Source of the DNA: Semisulcospira habei
Lineage: Eukaryota; Mollusca; Gastropoda; Semisulcospiridae
Length of the DNA stretch: 64,000 bases
Reading direction: 5' to 3'
Assembly: GCA_036245525.1 (NCBI GenBank)
Contig: BTPG01000007.1
Coordinates: forward strand, 125,391,815 to 125,455,814
Shown: positions 26,501 to 36,473 of the stretch, piece by piece
Numbering within the stretch: position 1 is the first letter of the stretch
Layout of the letters: every line of letters starts with the position of its first letter
Position numbers and translations under genes: made by a program
The notes under the pieces: model-generated
Database searches by the model: none
The model's input: only the letters and a program-made list of their open reading frames with translations
What the model was told of the DNA's origin: nothing

Positions 26501-28422
26501 GATTTGGGAAAACTCTCAGTAAGATTTGAGAGACTATCACTGTCAGTAAGATTATAAATATAATTCGAATGCATAGCCGACTGGAAAAATCAGTCTTGGA
26601 CAGCGTGCAAAACACATGGCTCAGCCCCTTCACACTGCTCTTGACAGGAAAATCTTTGGAATATTCTGGTCTGAATCGTTGTTGATACTGGTATTTGTTT
26701 TTCTTCTCTCAAAGTCCACCTACTTCTGTTCTTTGTCTGTTTCGGGTACTCAGTTTGAGGCATGATTTTGCACCGACCGTGAACCTCAAACTTACAAAGT
26801 GAAGCGATCCCAATCCCATCTGCTAGAATAAACGCAAACAAACTACAAAGACATGCTTTCCAATTGGCTATCTAAACCAAATTATAGGTCAGCGCAGTAG
26901 CCAATAAGGACCAGGCTTCCTACTACCAGCAGAAAAAAAAACTACCATAAAAAGCTACCGTATAAAATTTATACTTGACCGGAAGACCGTAAAAAAATAC
27001 ACAAACTTGTAAGAAATACGGCAAAATCGTAAGAGTAGGCAGGTCTGCTAATATAGATCTGTAGACTATCCTATCCTCTTAAGATGGGGGCTGACATGCC
27101 GACGCTGCTAGGCAACGCGGGGAACTTCCCGAGCCCTATTGAGAAGTAACCTACTAATACTAGTACTTGTAGTAGTAGCACGAAGTACTAGCCCAGTTGC
27201 CATTTCCTAAACCATACCTTGCTGCAGTGTGTCAAAAATAAAGCGTAGTTAATGTCCAAGGCTGCCTTGGAGGTGTCATATGTACAACTTGCAGGAGATG
27301 GATCGACCTATACTATGTAATTTAAGGGTAGTGCCAGATTAGCTTGGCACCGTCAGGTGTCAAAATAAAGCTTTAACTCACAAGGCTGCCTTGGAGGTGT
27401 CACCTAACCAATACGCAGGATATGGATTGACCATGATAACTGAAGGGTAGTGCCAGATTAGCTTGGCACCTGATGCCAAGCTAATCTGGCACTGTGATGC
27501 CAAGCTAATCTGGCACTACCTTTCAATTATCACGGTCAATCCTTCTCCTGCTGCAGCATTTTGGCACCAAGTGGGTTAATATTAATGAAACAGATAAACT
27601 AAAACTGATGTTTATTCTGTACTGCACTCACATGCTGCACAGATCCTGAACAAGGTAGTACTTGGCCTCCTGCTGTAACTCCAGAAGTTCTCGTCTGTTC
27701 TCTGGTAGTGGCAATGTCCCATCACGTAAAAAGTTCAGGATGGACCCAAAGTGCTTTCCACATCGATCAATCAAAATCCAGCCTGCATGGAGGATCAAGA
27801 AATGAGTAAACACAAAATAAACAATCATGGAAAACCAACATGTGCTGCAAGCTGACTTCATGTTTTACATGGGTGGATATAAAAGTCAGATAATGAGATA
27901 TTAAAACACTGACTTTGTAACTTGGTGATATTTCAGGAGACAGATTTACCGCATTTGCTCAACGGTATTCTGATCTGTTTTGAATTGTGTCTGCCGCCCA
28001 ACTTCAACATTTTTAAGCCATGTTGTTTGCATTAAATTCCAACGCACTGGCCCTACATTTTGTCTTGATGGAACGAGGGGGGAAAAAAAACCCCAAAACA
28101 ATCAGTCTGGCCCACTCAGTGTCACTATTAAATTGGATGCCTCTGCATCAGTCTATTCTGGTATTACCTCTTAACTATCATAACTGATAAATCAAAAGGA
28201 GAATATTTTATCACATTCACCGGCCACGCCTCGATAGGCCGATGTCTCACCTTCCGAATCTGTAAGCACCTCCATCCTTCCACTAAACATGGCCCGCAAC
28301 ATTGTGTCATGCTTCACCAACGTGCCGATTGTTGTGTAGTGTAAGGAACCGCCAACGTTCAGCTTTACGTACTTAGACGTGTTGCCTTTTATGACAGTCT
28401 TGTGCGAGTCTCCAGACATCAT
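20503..28422 (-). CDS. TNFAIP1: BTB adaptor for CUL3-mediated RhoA degradation (BACURD; TNFAIP1/KCTD10/KCTD13 family)
   Basis: This is a substrate adaptor that uses a T1-type BTB domain to bring RhoA-like clients to the CUL3 ubiquitin ligase. Six minus-strand exons join in frame: 28422-28251, 27782-27632, 25857-25752, 25199-25147, 21711-21513 and 20685-20503, giving 287 codons plus TGA. The BTB domain (about residues 17-110) shows [33 protein letters not shown] and [13 protein letters not shown]. Later family blocks are [46 protein letters not shown] and [19 protein letters not shown]. All introns are GT-AG. The C-terminus stops at AMRRK, about 25 residues earlier than vertebrate members. Being head-to-head with IFT20, as human TNFAIP1 is, suggests the TNFAIP1 symbol; vertebrates have three paralogues, so the single invertebrate gene may be co-orthologous to all. 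Confidence 0.92.
20730..20935. mobile_element. Complete TTAA hairpin MITE, family A (reference copy)
   Basis: TTAA at both ends (20730-20733, 20932-20935). Terminal repeats are CCCATTCAGCCCTGACGCAC on the left and the complement of CTCCTTCAGTCTGGCACATG on the right. The central hairpin is at about 20761-20865. It lies in the last intron of the BACURD gene and has no coding capacity. Confidence 0.85.
21256..21333. mobile_element. piggyBac-like MITE, family B
   Basis: TTAACCCTTTTGCTGCCGAC on the left is paired with CTGACAGCAAATGGGTTAT on the right; the right TTAA has decayed to TTAT. The arms contain AACACTTTCTT and complementary AAAAGTGCT. Confidence 0.7.
21755..22023. mobile_element. TTAA element with family D core
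   Basis: The hairpin at about 21826-21898 (GCAAGAGACACAAACTC ... GGTTATGTCTCTTG) is followed by a unique tail ending CTGTGAAGGGGTTAA at 22009-22023. The left end is blurred into a family A-type end (ATTCAGCCCTGATGC). Confidence 0.6.
22190..22325. mobile_element. Hairpin MITE, family A
   Basis: GTGGATCAACCATGATCATT is paired with AACAATCATGGCTGATCTAC around a GGCGCCTGTAGGCGCC apex. Confidence 0.8.
22545..22800 (+). pseudogene. CR1-type LINE fragment (3' part of RT ORF)
   Basis: One frame reads [20 protein letters not shown] then [20 protein letters not shown], the C-terminal block of CR1-type RTs. It ends in GGCACTATAGAAATTGACAT followed by ATT repeats, a typical short tail. The 5' part is lost. 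Confidence 0.7.
23081..23181. mobile_element. TTAA element with family D core, right part
   Basis: GAGCCCCCTGGCAC and GAGGATCTATGTC arms are followed by GGGGCAGTGAAGGGGTTAA. The left end is not identifiable. Confidence 0.5.
23556..24041. mobile_element. PIF/Harbinger-type MITE (486 bp)
   Basis: The terminal inverted repeat is AGACCCCGCCACACATGCC / AGGCCCCGCCACACATGCCC, flanked by TTA on both sides (23553-23555 and 24042-24044). A 3-bp TTA duplication is a Harbinger hallmark. The interior is rich in ATCGG/CCGAT. On the minus strand a short frame includes [18 protein letters not shown], like the acidic N-terminus of Harbinger-linked proteins. No nuclease domain is present. Confidence 0.7.
24063..24856. 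mobile_element. Family A TTAA-MITE split by a CR1 LINE
   Basis: The left part 24063-24156 (TTAACTTATTCAGCCTGAAG ... GACCTTGATAATTA) and right part 24734-24856 (TAATTCAAGGGCAGTGCC ... GGGCTGAATGGGTTAA) together form one complete MITE with TTAA at both ends. Confidence 0.8.
24157..24733 (-). pseudogene. CR1-type LINE, 5'-truncated, inserted in MITE
   Basis: Minus-strand translation from about 24655 reads [20 protein letters not shown] then [20 protein letters not shown], the C-terminal part of a CR1-type RT. The 3' end (left side) has an AAT-repeat tail and the CATGGTATTTAAATGGCGCA signature. Flanking TAATT-like bases may be the target duplication. Confidence 0.8.
25520..25690. mobile_element. 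Hairpin MITE, family A (diverged)
   Basis: GCGACCACGATAGTTCAA is paired with TTAACTATCATGGTCGATC. The right end reads GTGTCAGGGTTGAGTGG, a decayed form of the usual terminus. Confidence 0.7.
26221..27139. mobile_element. Non-autonomous DNA element with ATAGGGCTC ends, copy A (split)
   Basis: Begins ATAGGGCTCAGGAAGCTGAC and ends CTTCCCGAGCCCTAT. Each end also has GCCATCTTAAGAGGAT or its complement inside. It aligns with copy B at 30136-30466 except for the 582-bp insert at 26466-27047. The superfamily is unknown. Confidence 0.75.
26466..27047. mobile_element. 582-bp TIR element nested in copy A
   Basis: Ends are CAGACCTGC...GCAGGTCTG with CTA on both sides (26463-26465 and 27048-27050). Copy B gives the empty site, with a single CTA. 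No transposase motif was recognised. A 3-bp duplication would fit Harbinger or CACTA types, but I do not assign it. Confidence 0.75.
27288..27367. mobile_element. Hairpin MITE, family A (left half)
   Basis: GCAGGAGATGGATCGACC, then AATTTAAGGGTAGTGCCA and GCTTGGCACCGTCAGGTGTC. The second arm is missing. Confidence 0.65.
27414..27579. mobile_element. Hairpin MITE, family A, with duplicated inner arm
   Basis: The left arm is complete. The inner right arm GATGCCAAGCTAATCTGGCA occurs twice in tandem before CACTACCTTTCAATTATCAC and the GGGTTAA end (TTAA 27576-27579). It lies about 50 bp from exon 2 of the BACURD gene. Confidence 0.75.
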
Positions 28423-28907
28423 GAAGGCAGCCTACAGATTTCCACTGCTACACAATCACAGATTCACACAAACCAATCTTGCCTACAGTCCTCACAAGGA
28501 GTGGTCGACGTGACGAAAACTCTGCCACCCTGATCCTTAGCCGATTTCCCCGCTCTGATCTGGTCACGCCGCCACCCCGGGTACTTTTAAACCACTTGCA
28601 GGAAACAGACCTTAATTCTGCTATAAATAAACTCTTTTCACCAACATGTCTAATGTAATAGAGCCACCTTTCTTGACGTCACTCAGCTTGTCTGCAGATA
28701 AAAATAGATATCTTGCGTAAAGCCGAACTAAAAACAGTTCAGTATATCGTAAATTATTTATATCATATGCGCAAAAAGCAAGTATTTAATTCTTTTACTG
28801 TTTATCAAACTTTTAAAACAACTATCAAATAATATATCTCCCGCTAGAAGATTTGAAATTCGAAAACAAACTTAACAACTCAGTGTACTTCGCATACCAA
28901 CGTCAAG
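28423..28907. promoter_or_regulatory. Bidirectional promoter region of BACURD and IFT20
   Basis: 485 bp separate the divergent start codons. The part nearest BACURD is GC-richer (for example CACGCCGCCACCCCGGG near 28565). I see no clear RFX X-box and no TATA box placed for either gene. Confidence 0.5.
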
Positions 28908-31773
28908 ATGGCAGACGAAGCGCTGGCGAAAGCTGGCCTACACTTCGATGAACTAAACAAAATAAGAGTTTTAGAACCCGAAGTTGCACAACAAACGCGA
29001 GAACTGAAAGAGGAATGCAAGGACTTTGTTGGCAGTAAGAATATTTTGTTTGCGTGCAGATTTGCTCGATGAGGTTTCAAAACTGGTGTTTTGTCAAGAT
29101 ATTTAACAAAAGTCAAAACACCCAGAATCAAGCAATATTTATTTATTTACTTATTTATGTAAAGAGTAAAATTAAAAATGAATGGATAAAAAGCTCGCTG
29201 TCAGGCATTACTCTGTTTATTGTAGCGTTTCATGAAAACACGTTTTTTATGATCACACTATTTTATTATACATTGATAACATGAGAGTACCTGTATGAGT
29301 TGGTATGGTATGGTATGGTCGGTGTCTCCGAGGCGCACATATCCATCTATTTAAAAATGCTCAACGCGCCGTAGGGATGAAAGCCGGAGCTTTGAAAGCC
29401 TGATGTTACTAAGCGCTACTTTATGTGCAAACCTCCACCCTACTATTGACTTCGTTGCATGAGATATTTTTGTTTCCATTTCACCGGCCCTACCGGGCCT
29501 TCTCTTTTCGAATAGTGGTAATAGGATTTTTAACATGCGCACTTGATGATTATGCGTGCTCTACACACGAAGGTGAGATAGGCACTGTAAGCCGAATCTG
29601 TGTGTAACTTTGAATGAGGAAAAGTCCACATCCCATTCCTGCCCACCAGGGGATTAGAACCCAGGATCTTACGACTGCCAGCACAGTGTCTTATCCACTA
29701 AGCTACATCCCCATGTCAGAAGTTCAATGAATGTACAAAATTATCATTATTAGATCTATGGTAAAATTGCTTTCAGATAAAGATAAACATCAAATTATTA
29801 TGGGTGATTGTCTTGTGTTTTATTAAACATCTGTGTCTCTTTCAGAAATCGGAGAGTTCCAGAAAATTGTTGGAACATTTATCGAGATGGTTGACAATGT
29901 AGCAAAGGAGGTAGAAAAGGAAAAAATGAAGGTAATTACTTGAATCCCATGTGCCTGCACACAATATAGATACCACTCAACCCTCAGAAAAAAAGATACA
30001 AACTGACATTGTTTTGTGTTTTTAGACTGTGTATGTCTTAACTCTTACATCATCTGAAACATTTCCTATCCTCCCTAACAACTTATCCCTATGTTAATTT
30101 AGAAGTTAATTTCTGAATCTAGGCAACATCTTACAATAGGGCTCCGAAAGCTGACGTCATCACGCTAGTCATGGTGGCCATCTTGTGAGGATTTGCGAAT
30201 ATGGCCCTCATAGGAAATTCACTGTCAGGACAATGTCAGGAAAGTCCTGACATGCTATAGGCAATGACATCAAGTCTGGCCATCACTGTTTGAAACCGCT
30301 AACCAGAATCTGTTTTTGTTTGTTTCCAAAGAGGAAGAAACATGAAGAAAAATGTGTTGAAAAGCTACTTCGCTACTAATACTATCTGAAGACTATTCTA
30401 TCCTCTTAAGATGGCGGCTGACGTGTGGATGCTGTTAGGCAACGCAGGGAACTTCTTGAGCCCTATTTACAACAAACCCACTCCTAGTCCTAGCTAATGG
30501 CATTTCCTTTGATCACTCACCTGGAAGATGATTACATGTATCTATCTGTCTTTCAGATGTTTTGGGGTGTGTTTCAAACAAAGCTATCTCATTCAGCCCG
30601 GACACACAGATATACTGATCATGATAGTTCAAGGGCCAGGGCTTCCATTTAAGTGCATCTGTGACGCATTAAAGCTCAAAATCACGTACTGAAAATGTAA
30701 CTAATGGGTAGTCAGACGCGCTAAAAAAATTCAGTGCATCTGCGTCCGAGATGCATCATCCTTGCACCACCGTGCGTAACCTAACAGAGGTAGGTGACAG
30801 TCATTCTATTTTTAGTGACGAGTTGGTTCATTTAGCAGCTTGCTTGGTCGCGGCTGCATTCAGAATCACCCCGACTCCGGGGTCCGTGCGAGTGTACTGT
30901 AACTGGAAGGGCAAACTGTTAGGTTATGTTTGGTGTCTGCATGTTATTACAAAGTGCGCGCTACATGTTGAACGCGTTACTTGCAGTGACGTCACCATTC
31001 CTACTATTATGGGATACTGCATCATGCGTTTTACTTTCGATCTTGAACGAAGTTGTAGTGCTGAAGACGGAGGTAGTGGGCTGCACAGCACACTCTAATA
31101 AACCACAGTACTACTACCACGCATATACAGCCATATGACACTTGGAGATGGATTCAACAGAAATGGTGCTTGCCCTGTGGAGTCTCACCAGGCAGGTGCA
31201 GTACTGGTCTCTGGGACTGGCAGAAGCCCGCCACTTACAAAGAGAAACTGCTTACAAGAGAAACTGTATGGGCCTGTGGAGGTGCTACAGAAGACCACAG
31301 ATTTCATTTTGAGAGCCAAACTCCAAGTGTGACGGCATTCGAGAAGAAGAAGAACGAAGTTGTAAATGGTGGAGAAAAAGCAAAGGAAGCTGGGATGCTT
31401 CAGATTCTTCAATCCGGCAATGTCTGATCTTGATAATCGCATAAAAGAAAGTTGCACTTCAACACCGCCATCTCCATGAACAAGCGACAGTACCAGACAT
31501 GATACCCCTGGGCTGTGTGTGGCACCGCAGTTTTCAGAGTTCATGACTGCATGTATTTCCATGGCTAAAGCATGACAGCACAGGGATAACATATGCAATG
31601 TGCATGGAGGCGAACTCAAAAAGCAAGTCCAGAAATTTGAACAGAAATACGTTTGTCAGTTTTTTATTGTGGTCAATCCATCTTCTGGTAAACAGGTATT
31701 AGGCAAATGCTCTGAAATTGGAGAAATACGTCTTTTGGGTTAAATGGGTTGAAACCAACTTTTAAGTACATTA

Positions 31774-31824
<51 letters not shown>

Positions 31825-33550
31825 TTAGACAAGTCAGACTTTGGCTGTCAATCTGCATTCAGCAGAAAAGGCTATATGCTATATTCTCTGTTACAATACA
31901 TTATCAAATGATCATACAGATAAATATATATTATATGTGTTTTTCTGTGAGAGAGAGACGGAGAGGGAGACAGGCTTTTGCACGATAGCTCAACAGTTAA
32001 AAAATCAGTATCATAGAAAAGACACACACATACTGTCACAACAAATTTGAAAAATTGAGTTAATTTATTTTAAAAAACATACAGATGATGCTGTTTTTCT
32101 TAAATAAATTTGCGGACCCTCTATTATGCTCAGAGTGGGGGTCTGTGTACCCTCTAAAATTTATACCTGGGGGTCTACAGACCCTTTAACCCATATCATA
32201 CTGAGGCTAAAAGCTTCAAAACTGTACACTGCTATATGCAAGCTACATTTATAGTACTCACAGATAAGGATATAGACCAATGGCTTTAGTTCAAGGGTGG
32301 TGCCAGAATAGCTTGGCGCCTAGAGGCGCCAAACTATTCTGGCACTACCCTTGAACTATTTTATTGTCAAACTTATTTCACACACTGGTGTATTCCGAAT
32401 GATAAGGGTTAACCTGTTGTGAAAACAGAAGCCCTGAAGGGTGACACTAGATTTGCTTGGCATCTGAAGGTACCACGCTATTATGGTGCCACTCTTGAAC
32501 TATTAAGGTCAATCTACTGCTTGAACTTGTCTGTAGTCTTCAAAGGACAACTCCCAAGGTTGGGATTTTCAGCCTCACAGCTCCATGTGTTACGTGCGCT
32601 TTGTGGCTTTTGCAGGCTATAGGCGCTAGAAATCTGCTCAAGTCAATTGCCAAGCAGCGGGAGGCTCAGCAGCAGCAGCTTCAGGCACTCATCACAGAAA
32701 AACGCATGCAGCTGGAGAGGTGAGGCAGTCACATTGTTACGTGGTAGTCATAGTATGATACAATCACACCAGACGCACTCACGTAGGGTTCTTGTAAAAA
32801 AAACTTCACTCGGCTGCAACTCGACACCCATGGCACAAGGTTGTAGACCACACTGGAGTAACAGTTCCAACAATATTTTATTCTCACGATGCACTCTCAG
32901 CACAATGCATCCACAAATGCATCTACACTTTGGTATACTGTCTCTCTACAATGCATCCACAATTCTGATACACTGCATCTCACATACAATGCATCAACAC
33001 TGATACACTGTCTCCTCTACAATGCATCAACACTGTGACACTGCGTCTCTCATACAATGTACACACATATTTCTTAACACGCTCTTTTATACTATTACAG
33101 ATTTCCAGAACAATCTAGCAAATTACACAACTCAACCAATCATAAAAGAAAACGTAACCAAAATTCCTTAATATTCATGAAAAATAACACTCTAGATCTG
33201 TCCACAGCCTCTACAAACTTCTAGGCGCATACCATAAATGTTAGGAATTGTATCCAACTTATTTACTACAAAACTTTGACATCATATATGAGGTCACTAG
33301 AACGATCTCAATCCTGCCCAAACCTTCCAGTCTACTGTAGGTTAACCTTTACAACATTGTAGCGAATATATGCGTCATTCTAGATAGACAACAGAAAATG
33401 CTTGCAATTCTCCAAGTAAAAGGAAATGAATCCTACTAAAAAGGTATGTACTTCTAATGCAAAAAAACTCAAATGAATATTGGATCTTTCCTATGATCAA
33501 CACACACATGCTCTCAAAAGAATAACACAACCACAAACATAACACTCATC

Positions 33551-33590
<40 letters not shown>

Positions 33591-34071
33591 GTTATAAAAT
33601 TAATAATTTAACCCTTTGTGTGTCTAGCGTTTTTTGTCGCGATGATTTCTGTCGGAATCGTCGAGACAAAAACTGCTACCAACACGCAGAGGGTAAGATG
33701 AGAGTCCTTTACAGTACTGGAGGCTGTATGCACAAGGGGTTTAACAATATAATAAGCATAGTTTATGTGACCATCAAAATTACAAAGACTGCATTGTCAT
33801 TTAGACATCTGTTAACAAACAATTCATGTTTAAATAGAGATTAAAAGAAATTAAATTTCTGTGCACCTCAAGGTACTGTACACAAATACTTTCTTGAGCC
33901 ATGTTTACATATTGATGGCATGGATTTGACTGAATGACATGCCTGTGAAAAAAAGACGAGTTGTATACATTTCTGTTTGTTGGTTGCAGGCATCGGATAC
34001 AGTATGATGCACTCCTTAAGGAAGAGAGTCAACAGAATGAATTCCTGGAACAGCTGATATTGCAGAAGTGA
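28908..34071 (+). CDS. IFT20: Intraflagellar transport protein 20
   Basis: IFT20 is the IFT-B subunit that carries membrane cargo from the Golgi to the cilium, so the organism builds cilia by the usual route. Four exons, 28908-29034, 29846-29931, 32616-32719 and 33990-34071, encode 132 residues plus TGA, the same length as human IFT20. Clear blocks are [57 protein letters not shown] and the C-terminal EQLILQK. The protein is helical and Gln/Glu/Lys-rich, consistent with a coiled coil. All introns are GT-AG. AATAAA lies at 34185-34190, 114 nt after the stop. Introns 2 and 3 carry many mobile elements. It is divergent from the BACURD gene. Confidence 0.96.
29291..29714 (-). mobile_element. tRNA-derived SINE in IFT20 intron 1
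   Basis: Read on the minus strand, the head near 29714 is GGGGATGTAGCTTAGTGG, a tRNA-like A box. It is followed by GGGTTCTAATCCCC, a B box, at about 29648-29661. The left end has a CCATA-type repeat (GGTATGGTATGGTATGG on plus, 29301-29318) that could be the tail. The extent of the body is less certain than the head. Confidence 0.7.
30136..30466. mobile_element. Non-autonomous DNA element with ATAGGGCTC ends, copy B
   Basis: 331 bp, ends ATAGGGCTC...GAGCCCTAT, flanked by a perfect 5-bp TTACA duplication (30131-30135, 30467-30471). It is related to 26221-27139 along its length. Confidence 0.8.
30591..30642. mobile_element. Left half of a family A hairpin MITE
   Basis: CATTCAGCCCGGACACACAG then CATGATAGTTCAAGGG, cut off abruptly by an unrelated repeat. 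Confidence 0.6.
30643..30775. repeat. Dispersed repeat R3, copy 1
   Basis: AGGGCTTCCATTTAAGTGCA onwards matches 63886-64000, including CAAAATCACGTACTGAAAAT and GCATCATCCTTGC. Its nature is unknown; it may be an end of a larger element. Confidence 0.65.
31059..31351 (+). mobile_element. Internally deleted I-type LINE (293 bp) with target duplication
   Basis: The 5' end matches the leader and first codons of the LINE at 43876-39945 (minus). It then jumps to the last codons and (GAA)n tail of the same LINE. Flanks are a perfect 13-bp duplication GAACGAAGTTGTA (31046-31058 and 31352-31364). A frame at 31135-31332 joins the N-terminal [12 protein letters not shown] region to the C-terminal [13 protein letters not shown] in frame. 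Confidence 0.9.
31777..31820. repeat. (CA)n microsatellite
   Basis: About 22 uninterrupted CA units in IFT20 intron 2. Confidence 0.95.
32186..32412. mobile_element. Complete TTAA hairpin MITE, core A with different ends
   Basis: TTAA at 32186-32189 and 32409-32412. Terminal sequences CCCATATCATACTGAGGC and the complement of CCCTTATCATTCGGAATA differ from the CCCATTCAGCCCTGACG type, yet the central hairpin (about 32288-32360) is the same family A core. A decayed core follows at about 32430-32520. Confidence 0.85.
32735..33544. repeat. Solo-LTR-like repeat, copy 2
   Basis: Begins TGTTACGTGGTAGTC and ends CATAACA. It matches 6012-7095 without the SINE. Flanks are CACAT/CTCAT (4 of 5). It sits in IFT20 intron 3, just past the exon 3 donor. 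Confidence 0.6.
33553..33592. repeat. (TA)n microsatellite
   Basis: TA-rich run with one TT interruption in IFT20 intron 3. Confidence 0.9.
33608..33695. mobile_element. piggyBac-like MITE, family B
   Basis: TTAACCCTTTGTGTGTCTAG on the left and AACACGCAGAGGGTAA on the right (TTAA decayed to GTAA). The hairpin contains TTTTTGTCGCGATGATTTC paired with GAATCGTCGAGACAAAAAC. Confidence 0.75.
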
Positions 34072-34184
34072 ACTCTGAACCAGACTATAAATCAAAGCAA
34101 ATCCACAGTACATTTCCGTCCAGAATCATTCTGTCTGTTGTCTTTTGTTCATCAAATGCAGCTACTATGATGTAGTATTTTCTG

Positions 34185-34190
34185 AATAAA
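34185..34190 (+). promoter_or_regulatory. Poly(A) signal of IFT20
   Basis: AATAAA 114 nt after the IFT20 stop codon. Confidence 0.65.
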
Positions 34191-34820
34191 AATGTGGCAT
34201 TGAACATGTCCAATTTCAATGGTGAGCATGCTTTGCTTAGCACAACTCTGGCACCAGTCAAAAACATATTGTTTTCATTCCTTCATCACATGACCAATCC
34301 CTTTAGTGCAAACCTTACCAGGTGACTGCGGAAAGAAACCTCTCGTAGTGACTAATGGCATATTTTTATGACTTGGTTCCCAGTTTTTTCCATAAAAAGA
34401 GCTTCAAAACATTTTAAAGTAGAAAGTTGCTTATTGTTGTTCATAACAGTATGCACCGGGGCACTGGAGTTGTTTGTAGCATGCATTTGGAACAATATAC
34501 ACATGTTGTGCAATAAACCACTAAAGAAAAAACTTTCATGGAATTGAAAGCACATAGGCATCCTATATCAACTATACTAATGGTCAAACTTAAGGGCCAC
34601 TTTTTATCGCAGACTCACTGACAACACCAAACAAATAATGTAACAATACTTGGAGTCAGTACTTTGCTAATTTATTCAGTAACAATTTCATTTAAGTTTT
34701 GAGTAAATCAAGCAATTGTAACAACAGCAGTAGGTTAGAATGTTCACCCACCCCTCATTTGAAGTCGCACAAGACTGGTCCAGTCAGTAGCGAGTGTACC
34801 CACCGTTTGCAGCCAAGCAT

Positions 34821-35770
34821 TCAATGCAGCGTTGACGCATGGAGTTCACCAGGGTTCAGAGAACATGTTGTGGGATCGTTTCCCACTCTTGATGCAGGAA
34901 CTGAGTCAGCTGGGGGAACGCCTTGAGGTGGGGGGTGGTTGCTGACTACACGTTGCCCCAGCACATCCCAGAGGTGCTCGATGGGAGCCAGATCAGGTGA
35001 ATGAGCTGGCCACTCCATCTTCATGATGCCCCGTTGCTCAAGGTACTCATCCACCACATGGGCGCGATGAGGTCGAGCGTTGTCGTCCTGTAGAACAGTA
35101 TTGTCGCCTATGACTTTGAGAGCTGGCTGGATGAGGGGCTGCACAATCTCGTCCCGACAGTGCAGTCCAGTCAGGGTGCCTCTGATGACGTGGAGGGGGG
35201 GTCCTGCTGAAGCCTGCCCAGACCATGACTGAGCCTCCTCCATAGCGATCCACCTCTTGGACGCATCCATTCGTGAATCGCTCACCCTGGCGTCTCCAGA
35301 CCCTCACCCTGCCGTTGTTGAAGGACACAGTGAACCATGACTCATCAGTAAACAGAACTGGAGTCTGTTCCACTTCACATGTTGACGACACCAGGCAACC
35401 CGTGCTCTGCGATGAGCTGGAGTGAGGGGCATTCTCAGTGCTACTCTGCATGAAGCCAGGCCAATTTCGCGCAGACGTCAGCAGACTGTGCTTCTGCTGA
35501 CGTTAACGTTTTTGCAGCTTGCATCAGTTGACGTCACAGAGTGGTTGACGTGACAGTTCGGTCGTGCAGTGGTATCTGTCCTCCCTTCTGCTGGTGCAGC
35601 GCGGGCGTCCTGAGAAGGGTCGTCGTTCTGCCCTTCCAGTTTCTTGGAATCGTGCCAGCAGCCTCTGGATCACTAAATGGGACACCCCAAGACGTCTCCC
35701 AACTTCTCGTCCGGAAATTCCATCCTGCTGTCATGCTAGCGCCCGGCCTTGATCTACTGGCGTTAGGCTA
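34821..35770 (-). pseudogene. Tc1-like transposase, frameshifted
   Basis: Minus-strand frames show the DDE triad blocks in order: LFTDESWFTV, GGGSVMVWAGFS, VLQDDNARPHRAHVV and WPAHSPDLAPIEHLWDVLG. The family has 34 residues between the second Asp and Glu. A frameshift near 35200, in a run of G on the plus strand, separates MVWAGFS from LHVIRGTLTGLHC. The helix-turn-helix N-terminus at about 35500-35770 is scattered over other frames. Inactive. Confidence 0.85.
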
Positions 35771-35904
35771 AGTCGTGGTGGCATGGTTAGGAAAGTGACA
35801 ATTATGCCCCTACTGTACCAGTATTTGTAGCGAAACAGAAGTGCTCAGTGTTCACCACTGACCCCTTTAGCATGTGCATCACGACTTTACTGAGTTTGTT
35901 TCCT

Positions 35905-36075
35905 CAAAAACATTACCGATGACATGACTTTGTGGAAGAGTTACTATTTTAGCCTAAGAACCCGTTGTGCACCCACACCACCCGGGAGGCACTCGGGGAT
36001 CCCTAACCGGGGTCGAGAGTAGTCTCCCATATCCATCCGGCCACGTGCCACATGGTGTGACAGCCAGTCAGTCTA
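35905..36075. repeat. DIRS left inverted terminal repeat
   Basis: GATGACATGACTTTGTGGAA, TTTTAGCCTAAGAACCCGTT and GGGATCCCTAACC recur inverted at 39607-39780. Confidence 0.85.
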
Positions 36076-36473
36076 CTTAGCTGTTAGTGTACGGACGCGT
36101 TTTAGCCTACAGGACCCTAGCCCTACGTTGGACTCTGTACGGTGCGACCGGTTCGTCGCCTTTTGTTCTACTCCTTGCCTTCCCTGCGGCCTCTCTTTTT
36201 ACACCTTGGGTTCCTTCCTGCTGGGCCTCGTGGGGACTCGGCGCAGCGGTTGGTGTGCTCTGGGTCTTCATTTCCCTTCAGGTGCACGCGGTGGTTTGTG
36301 CTGAGCGTTCCCCCTCTGTCCCGGCTGCCATGGAAAGGTAAGGCCTCCGTCTCTGCCTGCGTCTCGCCCGGCAGGGCCGGACGACGGCTTCGGTCGTGAA
36401 CCTTTTGTTCTTTCTCGTCGCATGACGTGTTTCGAGTGCGGGGCCGCGGGTACCCCGCTTCCGGTCGCTTTTC

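Noticed and set aside
28423..28907. RFX X-box expected upstream of the ciliary gene IFT20
   Set aside because: I found no sequence fitting the GTNRCC-N-RGYAAC pattern well enough to report.
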